This document shows, in pieces, positions 1-9,485 of a DNA stretch of 64,000 bases. The notes under the pieces are model-generated. The model made no database searches and was not told the DNA's origin. It worked only from the letters and a program-made list of their open reading frames with translations. The translations under genes and the position numbers were made by a program. Numbering within the stretch: position 1 is the first letter of the stretch; each line of letters starts with the position of its first letter. Origin of the DNA: Stappia sp. BW2 (GTDB lineage: Bacteria; Pseudomonadota; Alphaproteobacteria; Rhizobiales; Stappiaceae); the NCBI RefSeq assembly GCF_008107695.1, contig NZ_VIRG01000070.1:1798001-1862000 (forward strand), in the 5' to 3' direction.

Positions 1-621
1 GATGCAACAGCGGCGACCCCGCTTATTCTCAAGCCCTTGTCGCTTGGCGCCGATCTCGTGATGCATTCGGCAACCAAGGCCCTTAACGGCCATTCCGATC
101 TGCTGGGTGGTGTAGTGACAACCAATGATGCCGGCAGCGAGGCCTGGGCCTTTCTCACCGAGGAACGCAAACTGGCAGGCGCCGTTCTCGGGTCCTTCGA
201 AACGTGGCTCTTGCTGCGGGGCATGAGAACGCTTGGATTGCGCGTTGAGCGGATGAACCAGACTGCGCAGGCCTTTGCGGAGCATTTCGAAAAGCACCCG
301 AAGGTGGAAGCCGTGCTTTATCCCGGCGTCGAAAGCCACCCTCACCACGAGCTTGCAAAGAGCCAGATGACAGGCGGCTTCGGCTCACTGATGTCCATTC
401 TGGTCAAGGGGGACAAGACGGAAGCATTGAAGGTCACAGGGGCGCTCGCCCTGTTCCAGCGCGCGACATCCCTTGGAGGCACCGAAAGCCTTGTCGAACA
501 TCGCTACACCATCGAAGGCGAAGGCTCCGGTATTCCGGAAAACCTGCTGCGCCTGTCCATCGGCATCGAGCATTGCCACGATCTGATTGCAGACATGGAA
601 CAGGCTCTCGCTGCGACCTGA
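1..621 (+). CDS. Cys/Met-metabolism PLP-dependent lyase or sulfhydrylase, C-terminal part
   Basis: The reading frame is open from base 1, so the start lies outside the window; 206 residues are visible of the roughly 390 usual for this family. The motif SATKALNGHSD near visible residue 23 carries the lysine (about residue 26) that binds pyridoxal phosphate, and SLGGTESL near residue 149 is the conserved substrate/phosphate motif of cystathionine gamma-synthase, beta-lyase and O-acetylhomoserine sulfhydrylase. These enzymes act in the cytoplasm in transsulfuration or methionine synthesis. The remaining sequence does not separate the subtypes, so no gene symbol is given. It converges with the LysR gene downstream, leaving only 6 bases between the two stops. 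Confidence 0.9.
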   Translation, partial: DATAATPLILKPLSLGADLVMHSATKALNGHSDLLGGVVTTNDAGSEAWAFLTEERKLAGAVLGSFETWLLLRGMRTLGLRVERMNQTAQAFAEHFEKHPKVEAVLYPGVESHPHHELAKSQMTGGFGSLMSILVKGDKTEALKVTGALALFQRATSLGGTESLVEHRYTIEGEGSGIPENLLRLSIGIEHCHDLIADMEQALAAT

Positions 622-627
622 CGGGCT

Positions 628-1518
628 TTAATCGGTAAGCTGCTCGGCCCGCATGCTGCGCAGCCAGCTCATGAAGGCCTTGAGCGGCGGACGTTTGACG
701 CCCGGGCGGGTCACCAGATGGTACCCGGTTCCGGGATAAACGCCGTCTTCGAACAAGACCCTGAGGTTGCCCGCCTCGATCTCCGGTTCGACAAAGGTCT
801 TGGCGGTGGCCGAAATGCCGTCGCCGCGCCGCAACCCTTCCAGCACCATGTAGCCCGGCAAGTGCGTGATGTTCAGCTTGCCCTTGGGAACGACACCCTG
901 GCGCTCCAGCCAGATGGTCAGTTCATTGGTGCCATATTCCTGAAGCCACGGAAATTCCAGAAGATCTTCGGGGCTTTCGATCTTCTTGTCGCCGATCAGG
1001 CAATTCGCCCCGATAATCGCAAAATTCGTCGGGATGAACAGTTCCGACTCAAAGCCCGTCCAGTTGCCCCTGCCGAAGCGAATGGCAAGATCAACACCAC
1101 CGGGTTTGAGTTCCACCACTTCAGCCGTCGGATTGAGCATCAGTTCAACGTCCGGATTCTTGTGCCTGAAGTCGCTAATTCTCGGCATGAGCCAGCTTAC
1201 GGCGAAGGATGGCGTCATGGTGATATTGAGCGGTCGAACCAGATCTTCCCGTGTCAATTCATCGACGGTCGCGTGGATGATTTCGAAGCCTTCGCTCACG
1301 CCTTCGAACAGTTGCCTGCCTTCGGGCGTCAGCGCAATTCCCCTGCCCTCGCGGACGATCAGTTTCAATCCCAGAAACTGCTCCAGAGCCTTGACCTGCT
1401 GACTGACGGCAGCGTGCGTGACGTTCAACTCTCGCCCCGCAGCTGACAGGCTGCAGGTCTCGGCAACGGCAGTAAAGGTTCTCAGACTGTTGAGGGATGG
1501 AAGCGAGCGCCAGTCCAT
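628..1518 (-). CDS. LysR-family transcriptional regulator, GcvA-like
   Basis: This 296-residue protein starts at the ATG reading MDWRSLPSL; a longer frame reaches 1620, but its extra 34 residues lack family similarity. The N-terminal winged helix-turn-helix (about residues 8-66, with the core LSAAGRELNVTHAAVSQQV) is typical of the GcvA/AmpR branch of LysR regulators, and a periplasmic-binding-like effector domain follows from about residue 90. It is transcribed away from the small gene at 1619, so the 100-bp gap between them should carry the operator. Target and effector are unknown. Its other neighbour, the sulfur-amino-acid enzyme, is convergent and so less likely to be its target. Confidence 0.92.
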   Translation of the reverse strand: MDWRSLPSLNSLRTFTAVAETCSLSAAGRELNVTHAAVSQQVKALEQFLGLKLIVREGRGIALTPEGRQLFEGVSEGFEIIHATVDELTREDLVRPLNITMTPSFAVSWLMPRISDFRHKNPDVELMLNPTAEVVELKPGGVDLAIRFGRGNWTGFESELFIPTNFAIIGANCLIGDKKIESPEDLLEFPWLQEYGTNELTIWLERQGVVPKGKLNITHLPGYMVLEGLRRGDGISATAKTFVEPEIEAGNLRVLFEDGVYPGTGYHLVTRPGVKRPPLKAFMSWLRSMRAEQLTD

Positions 1519-1618
1519 ATGTAACTTTTCCTTACATTTCAAAAATCTTCCTGACTGGCATGAATCGCCAGTACCGGTCACATTATTCTCACACAACGCA
1601 GCGAGAGGATGTAAGAAC

Positions 1619-1771
1619 ATGTTAGGTATTTACGCACATAGCTTCCTGGAAGCAACCCGCTTCACCAGCAACACCCGTCCCGATCCGCGCACCCAGCAGC
1701 ACCTGGATGCAAAGTCGAACAAGCGGGAACGCCATTTCCGTCTCTGGCAGCGCGGTCCTTACTGGATCTAA
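1619..1771 (+). CDS. Small basic protein of unknown function (50 aa)
   Basis: An ATG at 1619 preceded by a GAGAGGA ribosome site opens a 50-codon frame ending in GPYWI. The product is rich in Arg/Lys, His and aromatic residues, with no membrane segment or signal peptide. It lies divergently from the LysR gene, the usual layout for a regulated target, and is followed at 1824-1847 by a hairpin that would end its transcript. I do not recognise the family. Good ribosome site, promoter-facing position and terminator together make it more likely real than chance, but it rests on context alone. Confidence 0.5.
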   Translation: MLGIYAHSFLEATRFTSNTRPDPRTQQHLDAKSNKRERHFRLWQRGPYWI

Positions 1772-1823
1772 GCTGACAGCAGGCGGCAAATAGCCTAAAA
1801 CCATGATGAACCAATTCAGTCAA

Positions 1824-1847
1824 AAGGCCCGGCTCGTACCGGGCCTT
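1824..1847 (+). terminator. Hairpin, possible terminator of the 50-aa gene
   Basis: AAGGCCCGG at 1824-1832 pairs perfectly with CCGGGCCTT at 1839-1847 across a six-base loop. There is no long T run, so termination would be weak or incomplete; it may instead sit in the leader of the dehydrogenase that starts at 1870. Confidence 0.45.
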
Positions 1848-1869
1848 CGCATGCGAAGGGAGCGTCGTC

Positions 1870-2751
1870 ATGGCAAAGGTTGCATTCATCGGTCTGGGCG
1901 TCATGGGATATCCGATGGCGGGACACCTGAAAACCAAGGGCGGCCATGACGTCACGGTCTACAACCGGACCACCGCAAAGGCCGAGAAATGGGCCTCGGA
2001 ATTTGGCGGAAACTTTGCCAAAACGCCAAAGGAAGCGGCCGAAGGCTGCGATTTCGTATTTGCCTGCGTCGGTAATGACGATGATCTACGCTCCGTCACG
2101 ACCGGTGCGGACGGTGCCTTTCATGGATTGAAGAAAGGCGCAATCTTCATCGACAACACCACCGCTTCCGCTGAAGTTGCCCGCGAGCTCTATGCCGCAG
2201 CAGGGGAAAAGGGCTGCGGGTTCATCGACGCTCCGGTTTCCGGCGGACAGGCGGGCGCTGAAAACGGTGCTCTGACCGTGATGTGCGGTGGTGACCAGGA
2301 TGCTTTCGACAAGGCCAAGCCGTTCATAGAATGTTTCGCCAAGTTCGCCGGTCTGATGGGCGAAAGCGGCGCAGGGCAACTGACCAAGATGGTCAACCAG
2401 ATCTGCATCGCCGGATTGGTACAGGGCCTTTCCGAAGCCATTCACTTCGCCAAGAAAGCTGATCTCGACGTTGCCAAGGTTATCTCCGCGATCAAGGGCG
2501 GCGCTGCCCAGTCCTGGCAGATGGAAAACCGTTGGGAGACCATGAATGAGGGCAAGTTCGACTATGGCTTTGCGGTCGACTGGATGCGCAAGGATCTGGG
2601 TATCTGCCTGAAGACTGCCAATGAAACCGGTGCCCGTCTGCCTGTCACGGCGCTCGTCGACCAGTTCTATGCCGAGGTTCAGGCCATGGGCGGCAAGCGC
2701 TGGGATACCTCCAGCCTGATTGCCCGTCTGGAAAACGCCGACAAGTCATAA
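1870..2751 (+). CDS. NAD(P)-dependent beta-hydroxyacid dehydrogenase (3-hydroxyisobutyrate dehydrogenase family)
   Basis: The 293-residue protein has the family layout: an N-terminal Rossmann fold beginning FIGLGVMGYPMA (residues 6-17), the substrate-binding signature DAPVSGGQAGAENG near residue 121, and a helical C-terminal domain with the catalytic-lysine segment GQLTKMVNQ near residue 170. Family members oxidise 3-hydroxyisobutyrate, reduce tartronate semialdehyde or reduce other short semialdehydes in the cytoplasm. The mmsA gene at 32.7 kb is a possible valine-pathway partner but is not linked. The substrate cannot be decided from sequence alone. The next gene begins 13 bases after the stop, so the two may be co-transcribed. 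Confidence 0.9.
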   Translation: MAKVAFIGLGVMGYPMAGHLKTKGGHDVTVYNRTTAKAEKWASEFGGNFAKTPKEAAEGCDFVFACVGNDDDLRSVTTGADGAFHGLKKGAIFIDNTTASAEVARELYAAAGEKGCGFIDAPVSGGQAGAENGALTVMCGGDQDAFDKAKPFIECFAKFAGLMGESGAGQLTKMVNQICIAGLVQGLSEAIHFAKKADLDVAKVISAIKGGAAQSWQMENRWETMNEGKFDYGFAVDWMRKDLGICLKTANETGARLPVTALVDQFYAEVQAMGGKRWDTSSLIARLENADKS

Positions 2752-2764
2752 ACGGGCGCGACCC

Positions 2765-3475
2765 ATGCCCCGCTCCCCGGACAACACCTTCACGCTCGAA
2801 AGCGTCTTGAACGATCTGCGCGAAGCGGGAACAGAAACGAACCGTGCCGGAATGGCGCGGTTCGGCATCGCAACCGACAAGGCCTTTGGTGTGCCGCTCT
2901 CGGTGCTTCGCCCTCTGGCCCGGTCGATTGGCCCCTGCCCGGACCTAGCGCGAGAGCTTTGGGCCAGCGGCTTTCACGAGGCTCGCCTGCTTGCCATCCT
3001 CCTGACGCCGCCCAAACACCTGGCAACAGAGCTTGCCCTTGAGTGGCTGAACGACATCGGCTCCTGGGATCTTTGCGATCAGCTCACAAACGTCCTCGCC
3101 CGCCGGGCCGGGTCAAACGAACTCGTTCCCGCACTGGCCGCCGACGAACGGGAATTTGTCCGCCGTGCTGCCTTTGCGTTGATTGCCTGGCGCGCCGTTC
3201 ACGCAAAGACTTCACCCGACAGCGAATTTCTGGGCTACCTGCCCCTGATCCGAGCAGCAGCCACCGACGAGAGAAATTTTGTCTGGAAAGCGGTGCACTG
3301 GTCCCTTCGCCAGATCGGCAAGCGCTCGTTGCCCTTGCACGGCTCAGCTCTCGAACTTGCGAAGGATTTGGCATCTTCCGAAAACCGGACGGCACGCAAG
3401 GTCGGCAACGCAGCCGAGCGCGAGCTTTCATCCGAAAAGGTTCTGATCCGACTGAACAAGGTTCAGGACGTCTAG
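2765..3475 (+). CDS. DNA alkylation repair protein, AlkD-like HEAT-repeat family
   Basis: From the ATG reading MPRSPDNTF the product is 236 residues, the usual size for AlkD-like proteins, and is built of short helical repeats throughout. The stretches MARFGIATDKAFGVPLSVLR near residue 29 and LLTPPKHLATELALEWL near residue 79 fit the family. AlkD-type enzymes excise N3- and N7-alkylated purines using a HEAT-repeat solenoid that traps the distorted duplex. The frame is also open upstream to 2720, but that would overlap the dehydrogenase gene; the chosen start lies 13 bases after its stop codon. Confidence 0.85.
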   Translation: MPRSPDNTFTLESVLNDLREAGTETNRAGMARFGIATDKAFGVPLSVLRPLARSIGPCPDLARELWASGFHEARLLAILLTPPKHLATELALEWLNDIGSWDLCDQLTNVLARRAGSNELVPALAADEREFVRRAAFALIAWRAVHAKTSPDSEFLGYLPLIRAAATDERNFVWKAVHWSLRQIGKRSLPLHGSALELAKDLASSENRTARKVGNAAERELSSEKVLIRLNKVQDV

Positions 3476-3510
3476 CCAGTTGCCGCCGGCGACGTCCTTC
3501 ACCGCATTCT

Positions 3511-4011
3511 CTACTGACCAGTCGCTTCCTTTGCGATGGCATCCAGCAAGGCATTCACTTCCTTGATGGCAGCCTGCGAGGCTTCCGAGCCTGTCTCGCC
3601 CAGGTGACGGTATCCGACGGTTACCGTACCGGGTTGATCCGGGGTCTCGAAAACGAACACCGAATAGGGACAATAGGCGATGTTGGCAGCATTGGCTTCC
3701 ATCACCTTGCGGGACAGATTTGCCGAGCAGAACAGCATGGACTCGGCCTTGACGAAGATCTGCTTTTTGCCGCCGACATCTTCCGAAGTTCGATCCAGCA
3801 TGTCGCCGATGTGTGAGACATAATCGATGACCAGGCCGTGGTTGACGATGGCATTTTCAAGATCGAAACGCACGTCGTCAAAGGCTGCCGAAACCTGATA
3901 GGCGGTAACACCCTCCGGCATGGACTGGGCACTGGCGGCCATCGTGCCGAAAGCTGCGATACCGGCAAAGGCGATTGCCACCTGAAGTGGCTTCCTGAAA
4001 TGATCAAACAT
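3511..4011 (-). CDS. Exported DUF302 protein
   Basis: This 166-residue product starts at the ATG following a GGAGG site (MFDHFRKP). A signal peptide is evident: a basic start, the hydrophobic run VAIAFAGIAAFGTMAA and an ASAQS cleavage site near residue 30, so the mature protein should be periplasmic. The rest matches the DUF302 fold: the segment DVRFDLENAIVNHGLVI near residue 45 and the later stretch with YCPYSVFVFE. DUF302 proteins are small alpha/beta proteins of unresolved function. It is separated by about 100 bases from the start-distal end of the betaine cluster and need not belong to it. Confidence 0.85.
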   Translation of the reverse strand: MFDHFRKPLQVAIAFAGIAAFGTMAASAQSMPEGVTAYQVSAAFDDVRFDLENAIVNHGLVIDYVSHIGDMLDRTSEDVGGKKQIFVKAESMLFCSANLSRKVMEANAANIAYCPYSVFVFETPDQPGTVTVGYRHLGETGSEASQAAIKEVNALLDAIAKEATGQ

Positions 4012-4110
4012 GCGACGTCCTCCCGAATATGAAGAGCAGAATACTCTGCTCTTCGTGCCCGCGCCATTGATACATCGCAATTTTTGAATATTTCCTCGAC
4101 TACCACTGCG

Positions 4111-5184
4111 TCAGATGTCGACCTCGACGGTTCCGATCGGATTTGAGCAGCACGCCAGAATGTAACCGGCCTCGATATCCTCTTCGCTGATGCCACCGGA
4201 GTGGACCATATGAACATCCCCGGAAAGCTTCTTCACCTTGCAGGTGCCGCAGACACCGAACGTGCAACCTGAGGGGATATTGAGCCCGGCATCCTTGGCA
4301 ACCGCCAGCACCGTATCGGTTTCCGAACACCAGGTAGACACCTTGGAGTTGGCGAAAACGATCTGGGCCTTAACGTCGTCCTGAGGCACGACGTCATCAA
4401 ACTCGGTGAGTTCCTCCTTGGTTTCTGCCGGTGCCTGGAAACTCTCCTGGAAATAGTTTTCCATGTTGAAGCCGAGCGAATTCAGGATTTCGCGCACGGA
4501 TTCCATGAAGCTTTCCGGGCCGCAGCAATAGACCTCGCGTTCCAGATAGTCGTTGCACATCAGGCCCAGCATCAACTGGTTGAAGTGTCCGCGGTATCCG
4601 GTCCAGACATCATAGGGATCGCTGTCGGAGACGACGAAATGCAGTTGAAGGCCGTTGACGCGGCTTGCCATATATTCAAGCCGCTTGCGGAAAATCAGAT
4701 CGACGGGCCGATTTGCACACTGGATAAAACAGACATCCGGGTCCTCGCCGCGCTCGAACAACGTCGTCGCCATGGACATCATGGGCGTGACACCGGTACC
4801 GGCGGAGATGAACAGATACTTGCTGTCCGGATTGCGCGGCAGATGGAACAGGCCAGCTGGACCATAAGCCTTGATGCGTATACCGGGCTTGAGGTTTTCC
4901 AGCATCCACTTCGTGCCGATACTGTCCTTCTGAGCCTTTACCGTCACCGATATGTAGGCGTTGCTTACAGGCGAAGAGGAAATCGTATAGGTCCGCTGGA
5001 TGTTTCCGCCAGGCACCGGCAGGTCAAGCGTGATGAACTGACCAGCCCGATAGAGGAAGGTTGCACCCGAAGGCGGACGGAAGGTGAAAGTCTTCACCCC
5101 TGGCGTTTCCGGCAAAACGTTGACGCATTCCAGAACTTCAGTGTCGGACCAGACTGGCGTATCGCGTCCGGGCATCGGGATCAT
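4111..5184 (-). CDS. gbcB: Betaine demethylase reductase subunit (FAD/NAD ferredoxin reductase plus 2Fe-2S), GbcB-like
   Basis: The 357-residue protein has an FAD-binding domain first (RTYTISSSP near residue 64), then an NAD-binding domain (FISAGTGVTPMMSMA near 124 and YCCGPESFM near 219), then a C-terminal plant-type ferredoxin domain whose cysteines appear in CTFGVCGTCKV near residue 309 and in ILACCSNP near 345. This is the reductase layout of glycine betaine and stachydrine Rieske monooxygenases, passing electrons from NAD(P)H to the oxygenase. Its start lies 4 bases beyond the stop of the Rieske oxygenase gene, so the two are translated from one transcript. GbcB is the best fit; a stachydrine demethylase reductase is the alternative. 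Confidence 0.87.
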   Translation of the reverse strand: MIPMPGRDTPVWSDTEVLECVNVLPETPGVKTFTFRPPSGATFLYRAGQFITLDLPVPGGNIQRTYTISSSPVSNAYISVTVKAQKDSIGTKWMLENLKPGIRIKAYGPAGLFHLPRNPDSKYLFISAGTGVTPMMSMATTLFERGEDPDVCFIQCANRPVDLIFRKRLEYMASRVNGLQLHFVVSDSDPYDVWTGYRGHFNQLMLGLMCNDYLEREVYCCGPESFMESVREILNSLGFNMENYFQESFQAPAETKEELTEFDDVVPQDDVKAQIVFANSKVSTWCSETDTVLAVAKDAGLNIPSGCTFGVCGTCKVKKLSGDVHMVHSGGISEEDIEAGYILACCSNPIGTVEVDI

Positions 5185-5188
5185 GGGT

Positions 5189-6436
<1,248 letters not shown>

Positions 6437-6571
6437 TTACGGCCGAGTCTCCCGGCCCTTCTTTGCCCGGCAGGTTAGGCTCACACCCCCATGCCGCCAT
6501 AGCGCAAAAGCGTCATTTGCTTATCCGTGTAAGACGCTGCCCAAAATTTACGCGTGCAGTGCAGCATCCCA

Positions 6572-8608
6572 TCAAATGTCCTTGACCAAACGTAACGCAT
6601 CGTAGATCGCCGCGTGAGTGTTTCGTGCGGCGACCGCATCCCCAATGCGATAGAGCGCGAAAGAGCCTTCCGGGTTGGCATCAAGCGGTTGTGGGCGGCC
6701 GAAAATCAAGGCGTCCTGCTGGACGGCACCAAGGTTTTTCGACAGCGGCTTCAGCTCGAAATAGAGTTCGTCCATCGGTATCGTTCCGTGATTGACAACG
6801 ATCTGGTCGAATTCCCGTTCTTCGGTGTGGCTTGAATAGTCCGTGCCGACAACAGCGGTGATCATGTTCCCGGAGCGTTTTGCCGCTTTCAGACGGTAGG
6901 TCACGGTGAAGCGGACGTCCTTGTCCTGCAGAGACCGCATATATGGCACGAGGTTCATGGCCATCACATCGGGTGCGAAGGATCTGTCCGGCGTCATGAT
7001 CTCCACATGTGCACCCGACTTTGCAATGACCTCGGCTGCCTGAAGTGCAGGGTGATCGCCAGCATCGTCGTAGACGAGAACGCGTTTGCCAGGCTTGACG
7101 TCGCCGGCGATGATATCCCACGAGGAGACAACAAGATCATTGCCTTCGCTCAGGACGTCCGTGTGCGGCAAGCCACCAGTAGCGATGACTACAACATCCG
7201 GATTTTCTTCCTTGATATCATCTGCTTCAGCAAAAGTGTTGAAGCGGAACTTCACATCCTTTGCCAGGCACTGATCCATGCGCCAGTCGATAATCGAGAT
7301 CATTTCACGCCGGCGCTCGGACTGCGCGGTCAACCGGATCTGACCACCGGCGTGGGGAGCTGCCTCCAACACGGTTACATCGTGCCCCCGCTCACTCGCG
7401 ACGCGCGCAGCTTCCATGCCAGCCGGTCCTGCCCCAACGACAACCACCTTCTTTTTTGTCTCCGCAGGCGGGATCTCATGAGGCATGGTCAGTTCCCGGC
7501 CAGTTGCCGGGTTATGAATGCACAGCGCATCACCTGCCTGATAGATCCGGTCGAGGCAGTAGGTAGCGCCCACACAGGGGCGAATATCCCCTTCCCGCTT
7601 CTCGGCAATTTTCCTGACGACCATCGGGTCGGCCATATGAGCCCGTGTCATGCCAACCATATCCAACAGGCCTTCAGCGATGGCATGTCGGGCCGTTGCA
7701 ACATCGGGGATCTTGGACGCATGGAAGGTCGGCATGCCGATTTCCTTCTTGATGCGGCCGGCGAAATCCAGGTGCGGAGCATTGCGCATCCCCTGAACCG
7801 GAATCACGTCGGTCAATCCCGCATCGGTCTCGATATGTCCGCGAATGACATTCAGGAAATCGATATGTCCGGTTGCCTTCAGCCGCCGGGCAATTTCCAG
7901 CCCTTCGTCCTCTGTGATCCCGCCTTCCAGAGTTTCGTCCGCCGTAAAACGGATGCCCAGGATAAAGTCGTCACCAACCCTTTTCCGAATGGCCTCGATC
8001 ACCTCGAGTGAAAGACGCATACGGTTCTCGAGAGACCCTCCATAGGGGCCATCCAGCGTGTTCGTGATCGGCGACCAGAACTGGTCCAGCAGGTGGCCGT
8101 AAGCCTCCAGTTCGATTCCGTCCATCCCACCTGCCTTCATACGCTCCGCGGCATCGGCGAAGTCGGAGATGATGCGGGTGATGTCCCAGTCTTCCACCTG
8201 CTTGGGAAAGGCCCGGTGCGCCGGTTCGCGTTGATGGCTGGAGGAAACCGCAGGCAACCAGTCCCCCTTGTTCCAGTGCGTACGCCGGCCAAGATGGGTC
8301 AGCTGGATCATCACGGCACAATCGTGCTCGTGACAGGCGTCCGTCATCTTCTTGATCCACGGCACCACCTCGTCCTTGTAGGCAAGGATGTTATTGAAGA
8401 CAGGAGGAGAGTTACGCGCCACCGCCGCGGAACCTGCCGTCATGGTGAGCGCGACACCGGCCTTTGCCCGGACCTCGTGATAGGCCCTATAGCGATCCTT
8501 GGGCATGCCATCTTCGGGATAGGCAGGCTCATGCGATGTGATCATGATCCGGTTTTTCAGCGTCAAATGCTTCAGCTGATAGGGCTGCAACAACGGATCT
8601 TTCGACAT
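6572..8608 (-). CDS. FMN/FAD/Fe-S amine demethylase, dimethylglycine or N-methylproline demethylase (DgcA/StcD-like)
   Basis: Starting at MSKDPLLQPY behind GGAGAGGGAAGAG, the product is 678 residues. The N-terminal half is an old-yellow-enzyme TIM barrel (KNRIMITSHE near residue 20; YGGSLENRMRL near 186). It is followed by iron-sulfur cysteines in CVGATYCLDR and the later ALCIHNP near residue 340, then an FAD/NAD domain starting VVVVGAGPAGMEAA near 388. This is the architecture of 2,4-dienoyl-CoA reductase relatives that demethylate dimethylglycine or N-methylproline. The gene lies upstream of the Rieske pair on the same strand and would process its product. Dimethylglycine versus N-methylproline cannot be settled here. 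The electron-transfer genes often found with it are absent from the window. Confidence 0.85.
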   Translation of the reverse strand: MSKDPLLQPYQLKHLTLKNRIMITSHEPAYPEDGMPKDRYRAYHEVRAKAGVALTMTAGSAAVARNSPPVFNNILAYKDEVVPWIKKMTDACHEHDCAVMIQLTHLGRRTHWNKGDWLPAVSSSHQREPAHRAFPKQVEDWDITRIISDFADAAERMKAGGMDGIELEAYGHLLDQFWSPITNTLDGPYGGSLENRMRLSLEVIEAIRKRVGDDFILGIRFTADETLEGGITEDEGLEIARRLKATGHIDFLNVIRGHIETDAGLTDVIPVQGMRNAPHLDFAGRIKKEIGMPTFHASKIPDVATARHAIAEGLLDMVGMTRAHMADPMVVRKIAEKREGDIRPCVGATYCLDRIYQAGDALCIHNPATGRELTMPHEIPPAETKKKVVVVGAGPAGMEAARVASERGHDVTVLEAAPHAGGQIRLTAQSERRREMISIIDWRMDQCLAKDVKFRFNTFAEADDIKEENPDVVVIATGGLPHTDVLSEGNDLVVSSWDIIAGDVKPGKRVLVYDDAGDHPALQAAEVIAKSGAHVEIMTPDRSFAPDVMAMNLVPYMRSLQDKDVRFTVTYRLKAAKRSGNMITAVVGTDYSSHTEEREFDQIVVNHGTIPMDELYFELKPLSKNLGAVQQDALIFGRPQPLDANPEGSFALYRIGDAVAARNTHAAIYDALRLVKDI

Positions 8609-8700
8609 CTCTTCCCTCTCCAGGCGCGCCATCGCATCGCGAATTCACTCAGGTTTGCCAAGACTAAATCCCGCTGAACGCTTTTGAAAAGACACGAAAG

Positions 8701-8714
8701 CGACATATGTGTCG
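8701..8714. promoter_or_regulatory. Candidate TetR operator (CGACATATGTGTCG)
   Basis: Inverted arms CGACA and TGTCG flank TATG in the 169-bp gap between the divergent demethylase gene and TetR gene. A related TGTCGAC lies a few bases further on. Position and symmetry suit an operator controlling both promoters, but no second perfect copy is present. Confidence 0.35.
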
Positions 8715-8777
8715 GTTTTGTCGACGTTGGTGTCAATTTTGATTGTTGAACGCCTTGAGCTTTGTTATCGCAAGCTG

Positions 8778-9431
8778 ATGAGCGACCTATTGATCGAAAA
8801 AACATCCGGCTGGCGAGGCACACGCGAGGTCTGGATCGAAGCTGCCTACCAGGCGCTGATCGAACATGGCATCGATGCCGTCAAGGTGATGCCTCTTGCG
8901 GACAGGCTCGGCCTTTCTCGCACCAGTTTCTATGGTCATTTCTCAGACCGGAACGACCTGCTCGACGCCTTGATCACCCTGTGGCAAACGAAAAACACCG
9001 GCAATCTGGTGAAGCGGACCGAGGACTATGCGGAGACCATTACCGAAGCGATCCTGAACCTCTTCGATTTGTGGCTGTTGCCGGAGTTGTTCGATTCTCG
9101 ACTGGAATTTGCCATGCGCAACTGGGCACATGCGGACACCAGCCTTACACCCATGCTGGAAGAGGCTGACCGGGTACGCATCGAGGCGTTTACGGCAATG
9201 TTCGAACGTTTCGGCTATGAACACGCGTCTGCTGATGTCAGAGCCAACACCATGTATCTGACGCAGATCGGTTACATCTCCATCGTCAAGGACCGACCGA
9301 GCGAACCGCTGGGCCCCAGGCTGCAGCGCATGCCCTATTATATCGAGATCTTTACCGGAAAGCCCGCATCCGACGCCGAATTTGCGAGGTTTCAGTCACG
9401 CCATCAGCTGCCATCCACCCAATCTGATTGA
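8778..9431 (+). CDS. TetR-family regulator of the betaine demethylation cluster
   Basis: The ATG reading MSDLLIEK gives 217 residues; the frame is open to 8709, but the upstream part reads through the probable promoter. The N-terminal DNA-binding domain shows MPLADRLGLSRTSFYGHFSDRN (split as MPLADRLGLS plus RTSFYGHFSDRN, residues 39-60), the TetR helix-turn-helix, followed by a helical ligand domain. It is divergent from the demethylase at 8608, with a short palindrome in the gap, so local control of that operon is likely. In pseudomonads the equivalent genes are activated by an AraC-type protein, so use of a TetR protein here would be a different arrangement. Confidence 0.88.
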   Translation: MSDLLIEKTSGWRGTREVWIEAAYQALIEHGIDAVKVMPLADRLGLSRTSFYGHFSDRNDLLDALITLWQTKNTGNLVKRTEDYAETITEAILNLFDLWLLPELFDSRLEFAMRNWAHADTSLTPMLEEADRVRIEAFTAMFERFGYEHASADVRANTMYLTQIGYISIVKDRPSEPLGPRLQRMPYYIEIFTGKPASDAEFARFQSRHQLPSTQSD

Positions 9432-9485
9432 TTATGGGTGACCGCGGCAGAAGTTGATCCTATCCTGACCTTACCAGGAAGGATC

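Noticed and set aside
8609-8660. Extending the demethylase start to 8632
   Set aside because: The ribosome site GGAGAGGGAAGAG fits the ATG at 8608; the longer form would bury it inside the gene.
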